From contig DASYFT010000027.1 of NCBI GenBank assembly GCA_036498265.1, positions 1 to 59,834 on the forward strand: 59,834 nucleotides of DNA, given 5' to 3'. Shown piece by piece: positions 32,603 through 40,733 of this stretch. The notes beneath the pieces are model-generated. The model did not search any database. It was not told the origin of the DNA and saw only the letters and a list, made by a program, of their open reading frames with translations. How positions within the stretch are numbered: position 1 is the first letter of the stretch; the number at the start of each line of letters is the position of its first letter. Source of the stretch: Palsa-744 sp036498265. GTDB lineage: Bacteria; Actinomycetota; Thermoleophilia; Solirubrobacterales; Solirubrobacteraceae. The translations under genes were made by a program, and so were the position numbers.

Positions 32603-33930
32603 TGCAACGCCCTGCGTAGCAGCTTGCCTGAGCGGGTGCGCGGCAGCGGCTCGGCTGCGAGCACGTAGCGCTTCGGAACCTTGTAGGGCGCGAGCGCCGC
32701 GGCGCAGTGCGCGCGGAGCTCCTCGCCGTCGAGCTCGGCGCCCTCGCGGGCGACGACGATCGCCGTGACCGCCTCACCCCACCGCGGGTCGCGCCTGCCG
32801 AGCACGGCCGCCTCGAGCACGTGCGGGTGGGCCTCCAGCACCGCCTCGACCTCCGCCGGCGCCACGTTCTCGCCGCCGCTGATGATGGTGTCGGCCTTGC
32901 GCCCGGTGACGAGCAGGCCGCCGTCCTCGCCGACGCTCCCGATGTCGCCGGTGTGCAGCCATCCGTCGCCCGCCCGCGCCGCCGGCGCCACCGTCGGACC
33001 CTGTACCAGGATCTCCCCGTCGGCTGCGATGCGCACCCTCGTGCAGAACAGCGGCGGGCCGGCGTCCATGCACTCGCCGCCCGCGGCAGCCACGGGTGTG
33101 GTGGTCACCTGCGAGCACGCCTCGGTGAGCCCGTAGGTGAGGCTCACGGGGACTGACGCGGCCCGTGCGCGGGCAACGAGCTCGCCGGGAACGGGGCCGC
33201 CGCCGGCCAGCGCGCAGCGCAGCGCGGGCGGAGCGCCGAGGCCCGCGTCGAGCAGCCGCGCGAGCGTCGTGGCGACCAGGCTCACGAGCGTCACCTGCTG
33301 CTCCTGCAGCGCGGTGATGACGCGGTCCACCTCGAAGCGCTCGTGAACGACGGCGGTCGTCGCGTAGATGGCCGAGCGCACCAGGATCGAGAGCCCGCCG
33401 ACGTGCGACAGCGGAAGCGCACAGAGCCAGCGATCGCCTGGGTCGCGGCCGAGCGCGACGGCGGAGCCGAGCGCGCTCCACAGGAAGTTGCCGTAGGTGA
33501 GCGCGATGGGACGCGGCGAGGCGCTCGTCCCGGAGGTGTGGATGATGGCCGCCGTGGCATCGAGGTCGTGCCGAGCCGAAGCGCCGGCGGGCGCCGTGGC
33601 GCCTCCGGACCGTGCGAGGGGCTCCTCGACCACGACGCTCGCTCCGCCCTCGACGATCGAGCGCTCGGCGGTGCTCAGGCGCAGGTCGACCGGGACGGCG
33701 ACCGCGCCGAGCAGCATGCACGCGTGCATTGCCTGGGCGAACGCGCGTCCCGCCGGGAGCGCGATCGCGACCCGGCTGCCGCGCCCGGCGCCGCGCGCGA
33801 ACAGCTCACCCGCGCCGGACCGCGCGGCGGCGTGGAGCTCCGCATATGACCAGTCGCCCTCGGGTGCCAGCAGGGCGGGGTGCTCAGGCCGTGCCGCTGC
33901 GGCGCGAGCGAGCCATGCCTCGACGACCAT
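32599..33930 (-). CDS. menE: o-succinylbenzoate-CoA ligase
   Basis: ANL-family adenylate-forming enzyme, 443 aa. P-loop IIHTSGTSASPRPIAL, TYGLTEACSQVTTT, LHTGDIGSVGEDG, GRKADTIISGGENVAPAE and the C-terminal SGKLLRRAL. Identified as MenE by size and by menB, menC and menD nearby. The ATG at 33930 is leaderless: TAGCCT 7 nt upstream, sharing a palindrome with menB. Confidence 0.9.
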   Translation of the reverse strand: MVVEAWLARAAAARPEHPALLAPEGDWSYAELHAAARSGAGELFARGAGRGSRVAIALPAGRAFAQAMHACMLLGAVAVPVDLRLSTAERSIVEGGASVVVEEPLARSGGATAPAGASARHDLDATAAIIHTSGTSASPRPIALTYGNFLWSALGSAVALGRDPGDRWLCALPLSHVGGLSILVRSAIYATTAVVHERFEVDRVITALQEQQVTLVSLVATTLARLLDAGLGAPPALRCALAGGGPVPGELVARARAASVPVSLTYGLTEACSQVTTTPVAAAGGECMDAGPPLFCTRVRIAADGEILVQGPTVAPAARAGDGWLHTGDIGSVGEDGGLLVTGRKADTIISGGENVAPAEVEAVLEAHPHVLEAAVLGRRDPRWGEAVTAIVVAREGAELDGEELRAHCAAALAPYKVPKRYVLAAEPLPRTRSGKLLRRALQ

Positions 33931-33954
33931 GCGTCACAGGCTAGCCTTCGCGCC
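33931..33954. promoter_or_regulatory. symmetric bidirectional leaderless promoter menE/menB
   Basis: The 24-bp gap between two divergent ATG codons is exactly 7 nt + the palindrome AGGCTAGCCT (33938-33947) + 7 nt. Each strand reads TAGCCT ending 7 nt before its ATG, the spacing for transcription starting at the A of ATG. The two -10 boxes overlap, so only one polymerase can open the site at a time. Confidence 0.7.
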
Positions 33955-34818
33955 ATGACGACGACCTGGATACCGGCGCCTGCCGCGGCGGCCGGCGAGT
34001 TCACGGACATCCGCTACGAGAAGTCGGCCGGCCCGGACGGCGGGATCGCGAAGATCACGATCGCGCGCCCCGAGGTCAGGAACGCCTTCCGGCCGCGCAC
34101 GGTGATCGAGATGTCCCGCGCACTGGAGGACGCGCGCGAGGACACCGAGGTCGGGGTGATCATCCTCACCGGCGAGGGGCCCGACGCCTTCTGCTCCGGG
34201 GGCGACCAGCGGGTGCGCGGGGACTCGGGCTATGTCGATGAGGACGGGAGCCGGGCGCACCCCGGCGTGGGTCGCTTTCACGTCACCGACCTCCACGTCC
34301 AGATGAGGCGGCTCCCCAAGCCAGTCGTCGCGATGGTCGCCGGCTACGCGATCGGCGGCGGCCACGTCCTGCACCTGGTGTGCGACCTGACGATCGCCGC
34401 GGACAACGCGCGCTTCGGCCAGGTCGGGCCGCGGGTCGGCTCCTTCGACGGCGGCTTCGGCGCCGGGCTGCTGGCGAACCTCGTCGGGCCCAAGAAGGCG
34501 AAGGAGATCTGGTTCCTGTGCCGGCAGTACTCGGCCGCCGAGGCACTCGAGATGGGGCTCGTCAACACCGTCGTGCCGCTCGAGCGACTCGAGCAGGAGA
34601 CGGTCTCGTGGTGCCGGGAGATGCTCGCCCTCTCGCCGTTCGCACTGCGATTGCTGAAGGCCAGCTTCAACGCCGCGGAGGACGGCCTCAGCGGCGTGCA
34701 GCAGCTGGCGCACGACGCCAACCTGCTGTTCTACGGGAGCGAGGAGGCGCAGGAGGGTCGCGACGCATACCGCGAGCGGCGCCCGCCGGACTTCTCCCGC
34801 TTCCCCAAGCGGGCCTAG
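33955..34818 (+). CDS. menB: 1,4-dihydroxy-2-naphthoyl-CoA synthase
   Basis: Crotonase-fold ring closure of o-succinylbenzoyl-CoA. 287 aa. AFCSGGDQRVRG is the MenB signature; YAIGGGHVLHLVCDLTIA gives the oxyanion hole. The ATG at 33955 is fixed by the promoter geometry. All 21 Glu codons are GAG, contrasting with exported genes. First of menB-menA-menC. Confidence 0.96.
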   Translation: MTTTWIPAPAAAAGEFTDIRYEKSAGPDGGIAKITIARPEVRNAFRPRTVIEMSRALEDAREDTEVGVIILTGEGPDAFCSGGDQRVRGDSGYVDEDGSRAHPGVGRFHVTDLHVQMRRLPKPVVAMVAGYAIGGGHVLHLVCDLTIAADNARFGQVGPRVGSFDGGFGAGLLANLVGPKKAKEIWFLCRQYSAAEALEMGLVNTVVPLERLEQETVSWCREMLALSPFALRLLKASFNAAEDGLSGVQQLAHDANLLFYGSEEAQEGRDAYRERRPPDFSRFPKRA

Positions 34819-34819
34819 T

Positions 34820-35716
34820 GTGAGCACCGCTCGCATCTGGGTCATGGCGGCCCGGATCCGGACGCTGCCGGCGGCCATCGCACCGGTGCTCGTCGGCACC
34901 TCGCTCGCCCTCGGCGACGGCCACTTCCACCCGCTCGCGTTCGTCGCGGCGCTTCTCGGCGCGATCTTCATCCAGGTCGGCACCAACCTCTCCAACGACT
35001 ACTCAGACGCGCGCCGCGGCGCGGACACCGAGGACCGGCTGGGACCGGTGCGGGTGACAGCCGGCGGCCTCGTTCCGCCGAGCCAGGTGCTGCTGGCGAC
35101 CTATCTGACGTTCGGGCTGGCCGTCGCCTGCGGCGCCTACCTGGTCGCCGTCGCCGGACCCGAGCTGCTCGCGGTGGGCGCCGCCTCGATCCTCGCGGGC
35201 GTGCTCTACACCGGCGGGCCGCGCCCCTACGGCTACGAGGGCCTCGGAGAGCTCTTCGTGTTCCTGTTCTTCGGCATCGTCGCGGTAGCCGGCTCGTACT
35301 TCGTCCAGGTGCAGGAGCTTCCCTGGCAGGCGTTCGTGTGCGCCGTGCCCGTCGGGCTGCTCGCGAGCGCGATCCTGGTCGTCAACAACGTGCGCGACCT
35401 TGAGACCGACCGCCGCGCCGGCAAGCGGACGCTCGCGGTGCGGCTCGGTCGCGAGCGCACGCGCACGCTCTACACGGCGATGCTCGCCGGCGCGTTCCTG
35501 ACAGCGCCGCTGCCCTGGGTGCTCGGCTCCATGGGACCCTGGCTGCTGCTTCCCTGGCTGGCGCTGCCGCTGGCCGTGAGGCTCGCGGGCGTGGTTCGCT
35601 CGCGGACCGACGGACCAGCGCTCAACGGCGCGCTGGCGGGGACCGGCGCGCTGCAGCTCTGCTTCTGCCTGCTGTTCTCGGCGGGGATCCTCGCCAGCGG
35701 CGGGATCGGGTCGTGA
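34820..35716 (+). CDS. menA: 1,4-dihydroxy-2-naphthoate prenyltransferase
   Basis: UbiA-superfamily integral membrane enzyme attaching the isoprenoid tail. 298 aa with 8-9 helices. Two Asp motifs: NLSNDYSDARRGAD and NNVRDLETDRRAGKRTLAVR. GTG at 34820, one base after the menB stop. Coupled to menC by a GTGA overlap. Confidence 0.95.
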   Translation: MSTARIWVMAARIRTLPAAIAPVLVGTSLALGDGHFHPLAFVAALLGAIFIQVGTNLSNDYSDARRGADTEDRLGPVRVTAGGLVPPSQVLLATYLTFGLAVACGAYLVAVAGPELLAVGAASILAGVLYTGGPRPYGYEGLGELFVFLFFGIVAVAGSYFVQVQELPWQAFVCAVPVGLLASAILVVNNVRDLETDRRAGKRTLAVRLGRERTRTLYTAMLAGAFLTAPLPWVLGSMGPWLLLPWLALPLAVRLAGVVRSRTDGPALNGALAGTGALQLCFCLLFSAGILASGGIGS

Positions 35717-36744
35717 GGCTGGAGCTCGAGCGGCGGACGCTGCGACTCTCGCAGCCGCTGCACACCGCTCATGGCGCGGTCGAGGAGCGCGAGCTGGTGG
35801 CGGTGGCGATCACGGGCGAGGACGGCTTGAGCGGCTACGGGGAGGCCGCCCCGCTCGTCTCCTACGACGGCGTTGGCATCGAGCGCGTCGTGGATGCGCT
35901 CGAGCGCTACCGTCCGGTGCTGGAGGAGGCGGAGCGCACCGACGGCGCGTCGCTGCTCGACGCATGCCGGGACGCCGAGGACCTGCCGCAGGCAATCGCC
36001 GCGATCGACATGGCGCTCTGGGACCGGGCGGGCCGGCGCGCGGGAAGGCCCGTGGCGGCTCTGCTGACGGACCGACCCGCCGCCGCGGTGGCGGTCAACG
36101 CGACCGTCTCCGCGCTCGACCGCGCCGGGGTGGCCGAGCAGGCCGCCGCGGCGGCACGGGCGGGCTTCGACTGCCTGAAGGTGAAGGTCGGCGTGGGTGA
36201 CGACGCCGCTCGCGTCGCCGCCGCGCGGGCTGCCGCGGGTCCCGAGGTGGCACTGCGCCTCGACGCGAACGGCGCCTGGAGCGTCGAGCAGGCCGTCGCG
36301 GCGATCGACTCGCTGGCTCCCGCGGGGCTGGAGCTCGTCGAGGAGCCGGCGCACGGACTGCGGGCCGTTCGCGAGGTGCGCGAGCGCGTGGCGGTGAGGG
36401 TGTCGATCGACGAGACCGCCGGCGAGCCGGGGGCGCTGGGCGCCGGCGTCGCCGACGCCGTCTGCCTGAAGATCTCGCGCTGCGGGGGCATCTCCGGGCT
36501 GCTCGCGGCCGCTGCCCTGGTCCGAGCCTCCGGCGCCGAGGTCTACCTCGCATCGACGCTCGACGGTCCGTTGGGGATCGCAGCCGCTCTGCACGCCGCC
36601 GCCGCGCTCGCATCGCGCGGCCCGGTCGCCCCTTGCGGCCTGGCGACGCTCGAGCTGTTCGAGGGCCTCGAGGATCGGCTGCCGGTGCGCGACGGGCGAA
36701 TCGCGCTCCCGCAAGCGCCGGGCCTGGGCACAGGCCCTCTGTAA
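35713..36744 (+). CDS. menC: o-succinylbenzoate synthase
   Basis: Enolase-superfamily dehydratase, 343 aa. KVKVG (catalytic Lys), RLDANGAW, ELVEEP, SIDET and LKISRCGG supply base and metal ligands. The same fold does dipeptide epimerase or muconate chemistry, but the position between menA and menH settles MenC. Last gene of menBAC; its stop TAA contributes to the next gene's -10-like TAACCT. Confidence 0.93.
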   Translation: MRLELERRTLRLSQPLHTAHGAVEERELVAVAITGEDGLSGYGEAAPLVSYDGVGIERVVDALERYRPVLEEAERTDGASLLDACRDAEDLPQAIAAIDMALWDRAGRRAGRPVAALLTDRPAAAVAVNATVSALDRAGVAEQAAAAARAGFDCLKVKVGVGDDAARVAAARAAAGPEVALRLDANGAWSVEQAVAAIDSLAPAGLELVEEPAHGLRAVREVRERVAVRVSIDETAGEPGALGAGVADAVCLKISRCGGISGLLAAAALVRASGAEVYLASTLDGPLGIAAALHAAAALASRGPVAPCGLATLELFEGLEDRLPVRDGRIALPQAPGLGTGPL

Positions 36745-36756
36745 CCTGAGGCGACC

Positions 36757-38103
36757 ATGGAACGCCGGCGTCACCACGTCGTGTGCCTGCTGGTGCTCAT
36801 GGCCGGGGCGCTGCTGATCGCCGCGCCCGCGGCCTCCGCGGGCCTGCCTCCGTTCGGCCTGGCCCCCACGCCGCGCTGGTCCGGCGGTCGGGTGCAGTGG
36901 GCCCCGGTGGGCGTCGAGAGCTACTACAAGCTCGCGATCTCGGAAGCTCCGCGCGGCACCCCCGGCCGGCCCACGGTATACGTGACCGTGCCGCGCACGC
37001 AGGAAGAAGACCAGTTCTACACGCCGCGGGTCCCCGCCGGGAAGGTGATCTACGTCGGCGTCAGCGCCGACGGCGGGCTGACCTGGTCGACCGGGGAGGC
37101 GACCGTCAACAGCCGGCTCTCGGGCGTCGAAGAAGGCCTCGAAGCCGAACAGGCCGAAGCGACCGGCCAGTCGGCGACCCTGGCCGCCCCCCGGCCGGCC
37201 GCGGCGCCCTCGACCCACACGGCCATCATCGGGACCAACGACGGCGTCGGCTGGGGCACGCAGGCCGCCCAGACGATGATCGCGGCGCACATCACCTGGA
37301 ACCGGGTGGACCTGGCATCCGAATCGAACACGCTCACCACCTCGCTGCGCGACGGGTTCAAGGTGCTGGCGATCGTCGGCAACACCGACGACTCCGCGCC
37401 CCTAAGCCGGGTCGACCCGAAGCGCTGGGGGGCGGAGGTCGTCGCCCAGCTGAAGGGTGCCTACGGGATCAGCATCGCCGAGGCGGCCAATGAGGCCTAC
37501 CGCAAGGGCGACGTCGCCGATCCCGTCCGGTACGGGCGCATGTACCTGTCGGCGGTGGAAGGCATGGCCGCCGCCGGAATCCGCACGCGGCTGCTGTTCA
37601 ACATGACCGGCGACTACCCCCACGGCAGCTGGTCCTCGCCGGAAGGGTGGTCCGAAGACTCGCGGGGCGGCGGCTGGCTGCGAACCGCCGTCGCCGGAGT
37701 CCCGGGCCTCGCAGCCGCGATCCGCGCGAACGGGATCTCGACCCATCCGTATGGCGCCGTCGGCCAGGACGACCACGACGTGTGGGGCGTCGGCTCGGTG
37801 GCGGCCGACGAAGCAGTCGCCCGCTCGGTCCTCGGCTCGGTACCGCCGATCTACGTCACCGAGTTCGGCTACGACCTGAACCGCTGCGGCGACGACCTCG
37901 GCGCGTGCTCGAACGCCGACCAGGCGGCGAAACTCAAGGCCGCCTACCGCGTCCTGCTCGCCGACCCGGCCGTCGCAGGGATCTGGTGGTACCAGTCCCA
38001 CGACGACGGAAGCATCGACAGCTACGGCTTCATGAACGACGACAACTCACCGCGGCCGTCGTTCTGGGCGCTGTCGGGATTCGCCGTGGCGGCCGGCCAG
38101 TAG
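36757..38103 (+). CDS. exported glycosidase-like (clan GH-A type) protein
   Basis: 448 aa. Signal peptide (LLVLMAGALLIAAPAASA), an N-terminal Fn3-like beta domain (to about 130), then a TIM-barrel-like region. EAANEAY supplies a likely acid/base Glu and YVTEFGYD a likely nucleophile Glu, the two clan A positions. WWYQSHDDGSID is near the end. 13 of 19 Glu codons are GAA. TAACCT lies 9 nt before the ATG. Substrate unknown; it sits between menC and menH with no evident link to quinones. Confidence 0.72.
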   Translation: MERRRHHVVCLLVLMAGALLIAAPAASAGLPPFGLAPTPRWSGGRVQWAPVGVESYYKLAISEAPRGTPGRPTVYVTVPRTQEEDQFYTPRVPAGKVIYVGVSADGGLTWSTGEATVNSRLSGVEEGLEAEQAEATGQSATLAAPRPAAAPSTHTAIIGTNDGVGWGTQAAQTMIAAHITWNRVDLASESNTLTTSLRDGFKVLAIVGNTDDSAPLSRVDPKRWGAEVVAQLKGAYGISIAEAANEAYRKGDVADPVRYGRMYLSAVEGMAAAGIRTRLLFNMTGDYPHGSWSSPEGWSEDSRGGGWLRTAVAGVPGLAAAIRANGISTHPYGAVGQDDHDVWGVGSVAADEAVARSVLGSVPPIYVTEFGYDLNRCGDDLGACSNADQAAKLKAAYRVLLADPAVAGIWWYQSHDDGSIDSYGFMNDDNSPRPSFWALSGFAVAAGQ

Positions 38104-38124
38104 CGCAGGCGGCGCGGCGGTCGC

Positions 38125-38859
38125 TCAGTCGCCCGCGGCGCCTGCGCCGAGGGCGCCGACGACCGCCGCCGGGTTCTCCAGCGCCAGGTTGTGGCCGCCC
38201 GGGACGACGAGCAGCTCGGCCCGCGGCAGCGACGCGGCGAGCCGTCGCCCGAGCTCCGCGAACTTGCTATCGCGCTCACCGGCGAGCACGGCGACCGGCA
38301 TCTCGAGCTCGCCCAGCCGGTCCCACAGCGGCGGCATCTCCCCCGTGCCGAGCCCGCGCAGCGCCTCGGCGAGCGCCTCGGGCCGGTTGCGCCGGTGGTC
38401 TTCCGCCGCGAGCCTCGCGACCTCCTCGGGCTCACCGGCGAACACGGGCTGAGAGCGCCAGCACGCGATGCACTGCTCGAACGGCAGACGTTCGAGCTGG
38501 GAGGCAAGCGCACGGTCGCGCGAGCGCCGAGCCGCGCGCTCGGCGGCATCCTCGATCCCCGCTGTCCCGGAGACGAGGACGAGACGCTCGACGCGCTCGG
38601 GCGCCGCGAGCGACACCCGCAGCGCCACGCGGGCACCCAGCGAGTAGCCGCACAGGACGAACCGCTCGGGCGCGCCGGCCAGCACGTCCGCGACGCACGT
38701 CTCGAAGGTGATCGGCGGCTCCACTCCCGCAGCCGAGCCGTGCCCCGGGAGATCGACGGCGAGGAGGCTGTAGCGTTCAGCCTCGGGGACAGTTCCGAGC
38801 CGGTCCCAGGCGTGCGAGGTGCCGCCGAACCCATGTAGCAGGACGACGCTCTCGGGCAC
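38125..38859 (-). CDS. menH: SHCHC synthase-like alpha/beta hydrolase
   Basis: 244 aa. LLHGFGGTSHAWD, nucleophile Ser in CGYSLGARVAL, Asp in AGERDSKF, His in GGHNLALENP. These fit MenH, which removes pyruvate from SEPHCHC. Its head-to-head position with menD supports this. GTG 38859 has TAGGAT 6 nt upstream (leaderless). Related hydrolases look similar, so the symbol rests partly on context. Confidence 0.87.
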   Translation of the reverse strand: MPESVVLLHGFGGTSHAWDRLGTVPEAERYSLLAVDLPGHGSAAGVEPPITFETCVADVLAGAPERFVLCGYSLGARVALRVSLAAPERVERLVLVSGTAGIEDAAERAARRSRDRALASQLERLPFEQCIACWRSQPVFAGEPEEVARLAAEDHRRNRPEALAEALRGLGTGEMPPLWDRLGELEMPVAVLAGERDSKFAELGRRLAASLPRAELLVVPGGHNLALENPAAVVGALGAGAAGD

Positions 38860-38897
38860 CGCCCCATCCTATGCCGCGAGCGCAGCGCGACGAGCCC

Positions 38898-40733
38898 ATG
38901 AACCCCACAGCGACCGACACCTACGTGCTGCTGCGGGCGTTCGTGGACGAGCTTGCGAGGTGCGGGATGCGGGCCGCTTGCACCTCACCGGGCTCGCGCT
39001 GCGCTCCCCTGGTCCTATCGCTGGCGCGCGAGGAGCGACTGCGCTGCTTCTCCCACGTCGATGAGCGCTGCGCGGGGTTCTTCGCGCTCGGCCTGACGAA
39101 GGCCTCCGGCGTGCCCGCCGCCGTGGCGTGCACCTCGGGAACCGCGGCCGCCGAGCTGCTGCCGGCCGTGGTCGAGGCGCGCGAGGCGCGGGTGCCGCTG
39201 CTGGTCCTGACCGCCGACCGGCCGCCGGAGCTGCGCGACACGGGCGCGGGCCAGGCGATCGACCAGCTGAAGCTGTTCGGCACGGCGGCGAAGTGGTTCT
39301 TCGAGGTGGGTGTGGAGGGCGCGAGCGTCGAGCACCTGCGCTGGATCCGTACCCTCGCGTGCAGGGCCTACTGGACGGCGATCGAGGGTCGCCCGGGCGC
39401 CGTCCATCTCAACTTCCCGCTACGCGAGCCGCTGGTCTGCGACGACGAGCTCCCCGGCGATGAGACCGGCCGCGAGGGCGGGTGCCCCTACGTCCGTCGC
39501 ATCCCTGCCGCGCCGGCGGGCGGCGCGGACTCAGCCGCGCTCGGGGAACTGCTCTCGCGCGCGCGGCGAGGCGTCGTCGTGGCCGGGCGCCACGAGCGCG
39601 GGACTCCGATGGGGCAGGCGGCCGCGGCGTTCGCGGCCGCCGCCGGCTGGCCGCTGCTGGCCGATCCGATGTCGGGTGCCCGCCGCGGCCCGGCGGCGAT
39701 CGCCCACTACGACGCGCTGCTGCGCGACGGCACGCTGACCGCCTCGCTGCAGCCGGACCTCGTCCTGCGCCTCGGCGACCTGCCGGTCTCAAAGCCGCTT
39801 CGCACCTGGCTCGCGGGCACCGGCGCGCGCCAGGTGGCGGTGGACCCCGACGGCGCCTGGCAGGATCCCGCGGCGGTCGTATCGGATTCGCTGGCGGTCG
39901 ACGGAGCCGAGGCGCTGCGCGACCTCGCGCGTTCCTGGCGGCGCCCGTCCGCCCCCGGGATGGCGCCCGAGGAGGACTGGCTGGCCGGCTGGCGGAGCGC
40001 CGATGAGCGCGCCGCCGAGGCGATCCTCGGCGTGCTGGGCGATGGCGAGCTCTCCGAGCCGGCCGTCGCCTCAGAGCTCGGCGTGCTGCTGCCCGAGGAG
40101 GCGACGCTGTTCGTCGCCTCCTCGATGCCCGTCCGCGACGTGGAGACGTTCTGGCCGGTCAGACCCGACCCGCCGCGGGTCCTCTGCAACCGGGGAGCCA
40201 ACGGCATCGACGGAACCGTCTCCTCCGCCTTCGGGGCGGCCGCGGCCGCGGCGGGGCCGGCCGTGCTGCTGACCGGCGACGTTGCGCTCGCGCACGACAT
40301 CGGCGGACTGCTCGCCGCCCGCCGACTGTCTCTGAAGCTCACGATCGTGCTGCTCGACAACGACGGCGGCGGGATCTTCGACTTCCTGCCGGTCTCGCGG
40401 GCGGGCATGGCCCGCGCCCAGGACCCACACCCGTCCGAGGGCGCCGGGCAGCGCGCGGCGGGACGCGACGACGACGACGGCAGCGGCGGCGGCGGCGAGG
40501 ACATCTACACGCAGCACATCGCCACGCCGACCGGCCTCGACTTCGCCGATGCCGCGGCGCTCTACGGGATCGGCCACGCGCGGGTGAGCGACATCCACCA
40601 GCTCCGCTCGGCGCTCGAGCGCTCGCTGGATCAGGACGTCTCGAGCATCATCGAGGTTCCCTGCTCCCGTACGACGAACGTGGCGCTCCACGAGCGCGTA
40701 TGGCAGGCCGTCTCGCGCGCGCTCAACCCGTGA
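38898..40733 (+). CDS. menD: SEPHCHC synthase
   Basis: Thiamine-diphosphate enzyme joining isochorismate and 2-oxoglutarate. 611 aa. TSPGSRCAPLVLSLAREE at the N terminus, VACTSGTAAAELLPAV, RGANGIDGTVSSAFG and LLDNDGGGIFDFLPVS. A ~33-residue Gly/Asp-rich insertion (about 501-533) splits FLPVS from EDIYTQHIATPTGLDF and is not typical. ATG 38898 is chosen by homology; ATG 38871 in frame is possible. Its 3' end overlaps convergent menF by 11 bp. Confidence 0.94.
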   Translation: MNPTATDTYVLLRAFVDELARCGMRAACTSPGSRCAPLVLSLAREERLRCFSHVDERCAGFFALGLTKASGVPAAVACTSGTAAAELLPAVVEAREARVPLLVLTADRPPELRDTGAGQAIDQLKLFGTAAKWFFEVGVEGASVEHLRWIRTLACRAYWTAIEGRPGAVHLNFPLREPLVCDDELPGDETGREGGCPYVRRIPAAPAGGADSAALGELLSRARRGVVVAGRHERGTPMGQAAAAFAAAAGWPLLADPMSGARRGPAAIAHYDALLRDGTLTASLQPDLVLRLGDLPVSKPLRTWLAGTGARQVAVDPDGAWQDPAAVVSDSLAVDGAEALRDLARSWRRPSAPGMAPEEDWLAGWRSADERAAEAILGVLGDGELSEPAVASELGVLLPEEATLFVASSMPVRDVETFWPVRPDPPRVLCNRGANGIDGTVSSAFGAAAAAAGPAVLLTGDVALAHDIGGLLAARRLSLKLTIVLLDNDGGGIFDFLPVSRAGMARAQDPHPSEGAGQRAAGRDDDDGSGGGGEDIYTQHIATPTGLDFADAAALYGIGHARVSDIHQLRSALERSLDQDVSSIIEVPCSRTTNVALHERVWQAVSRALNP

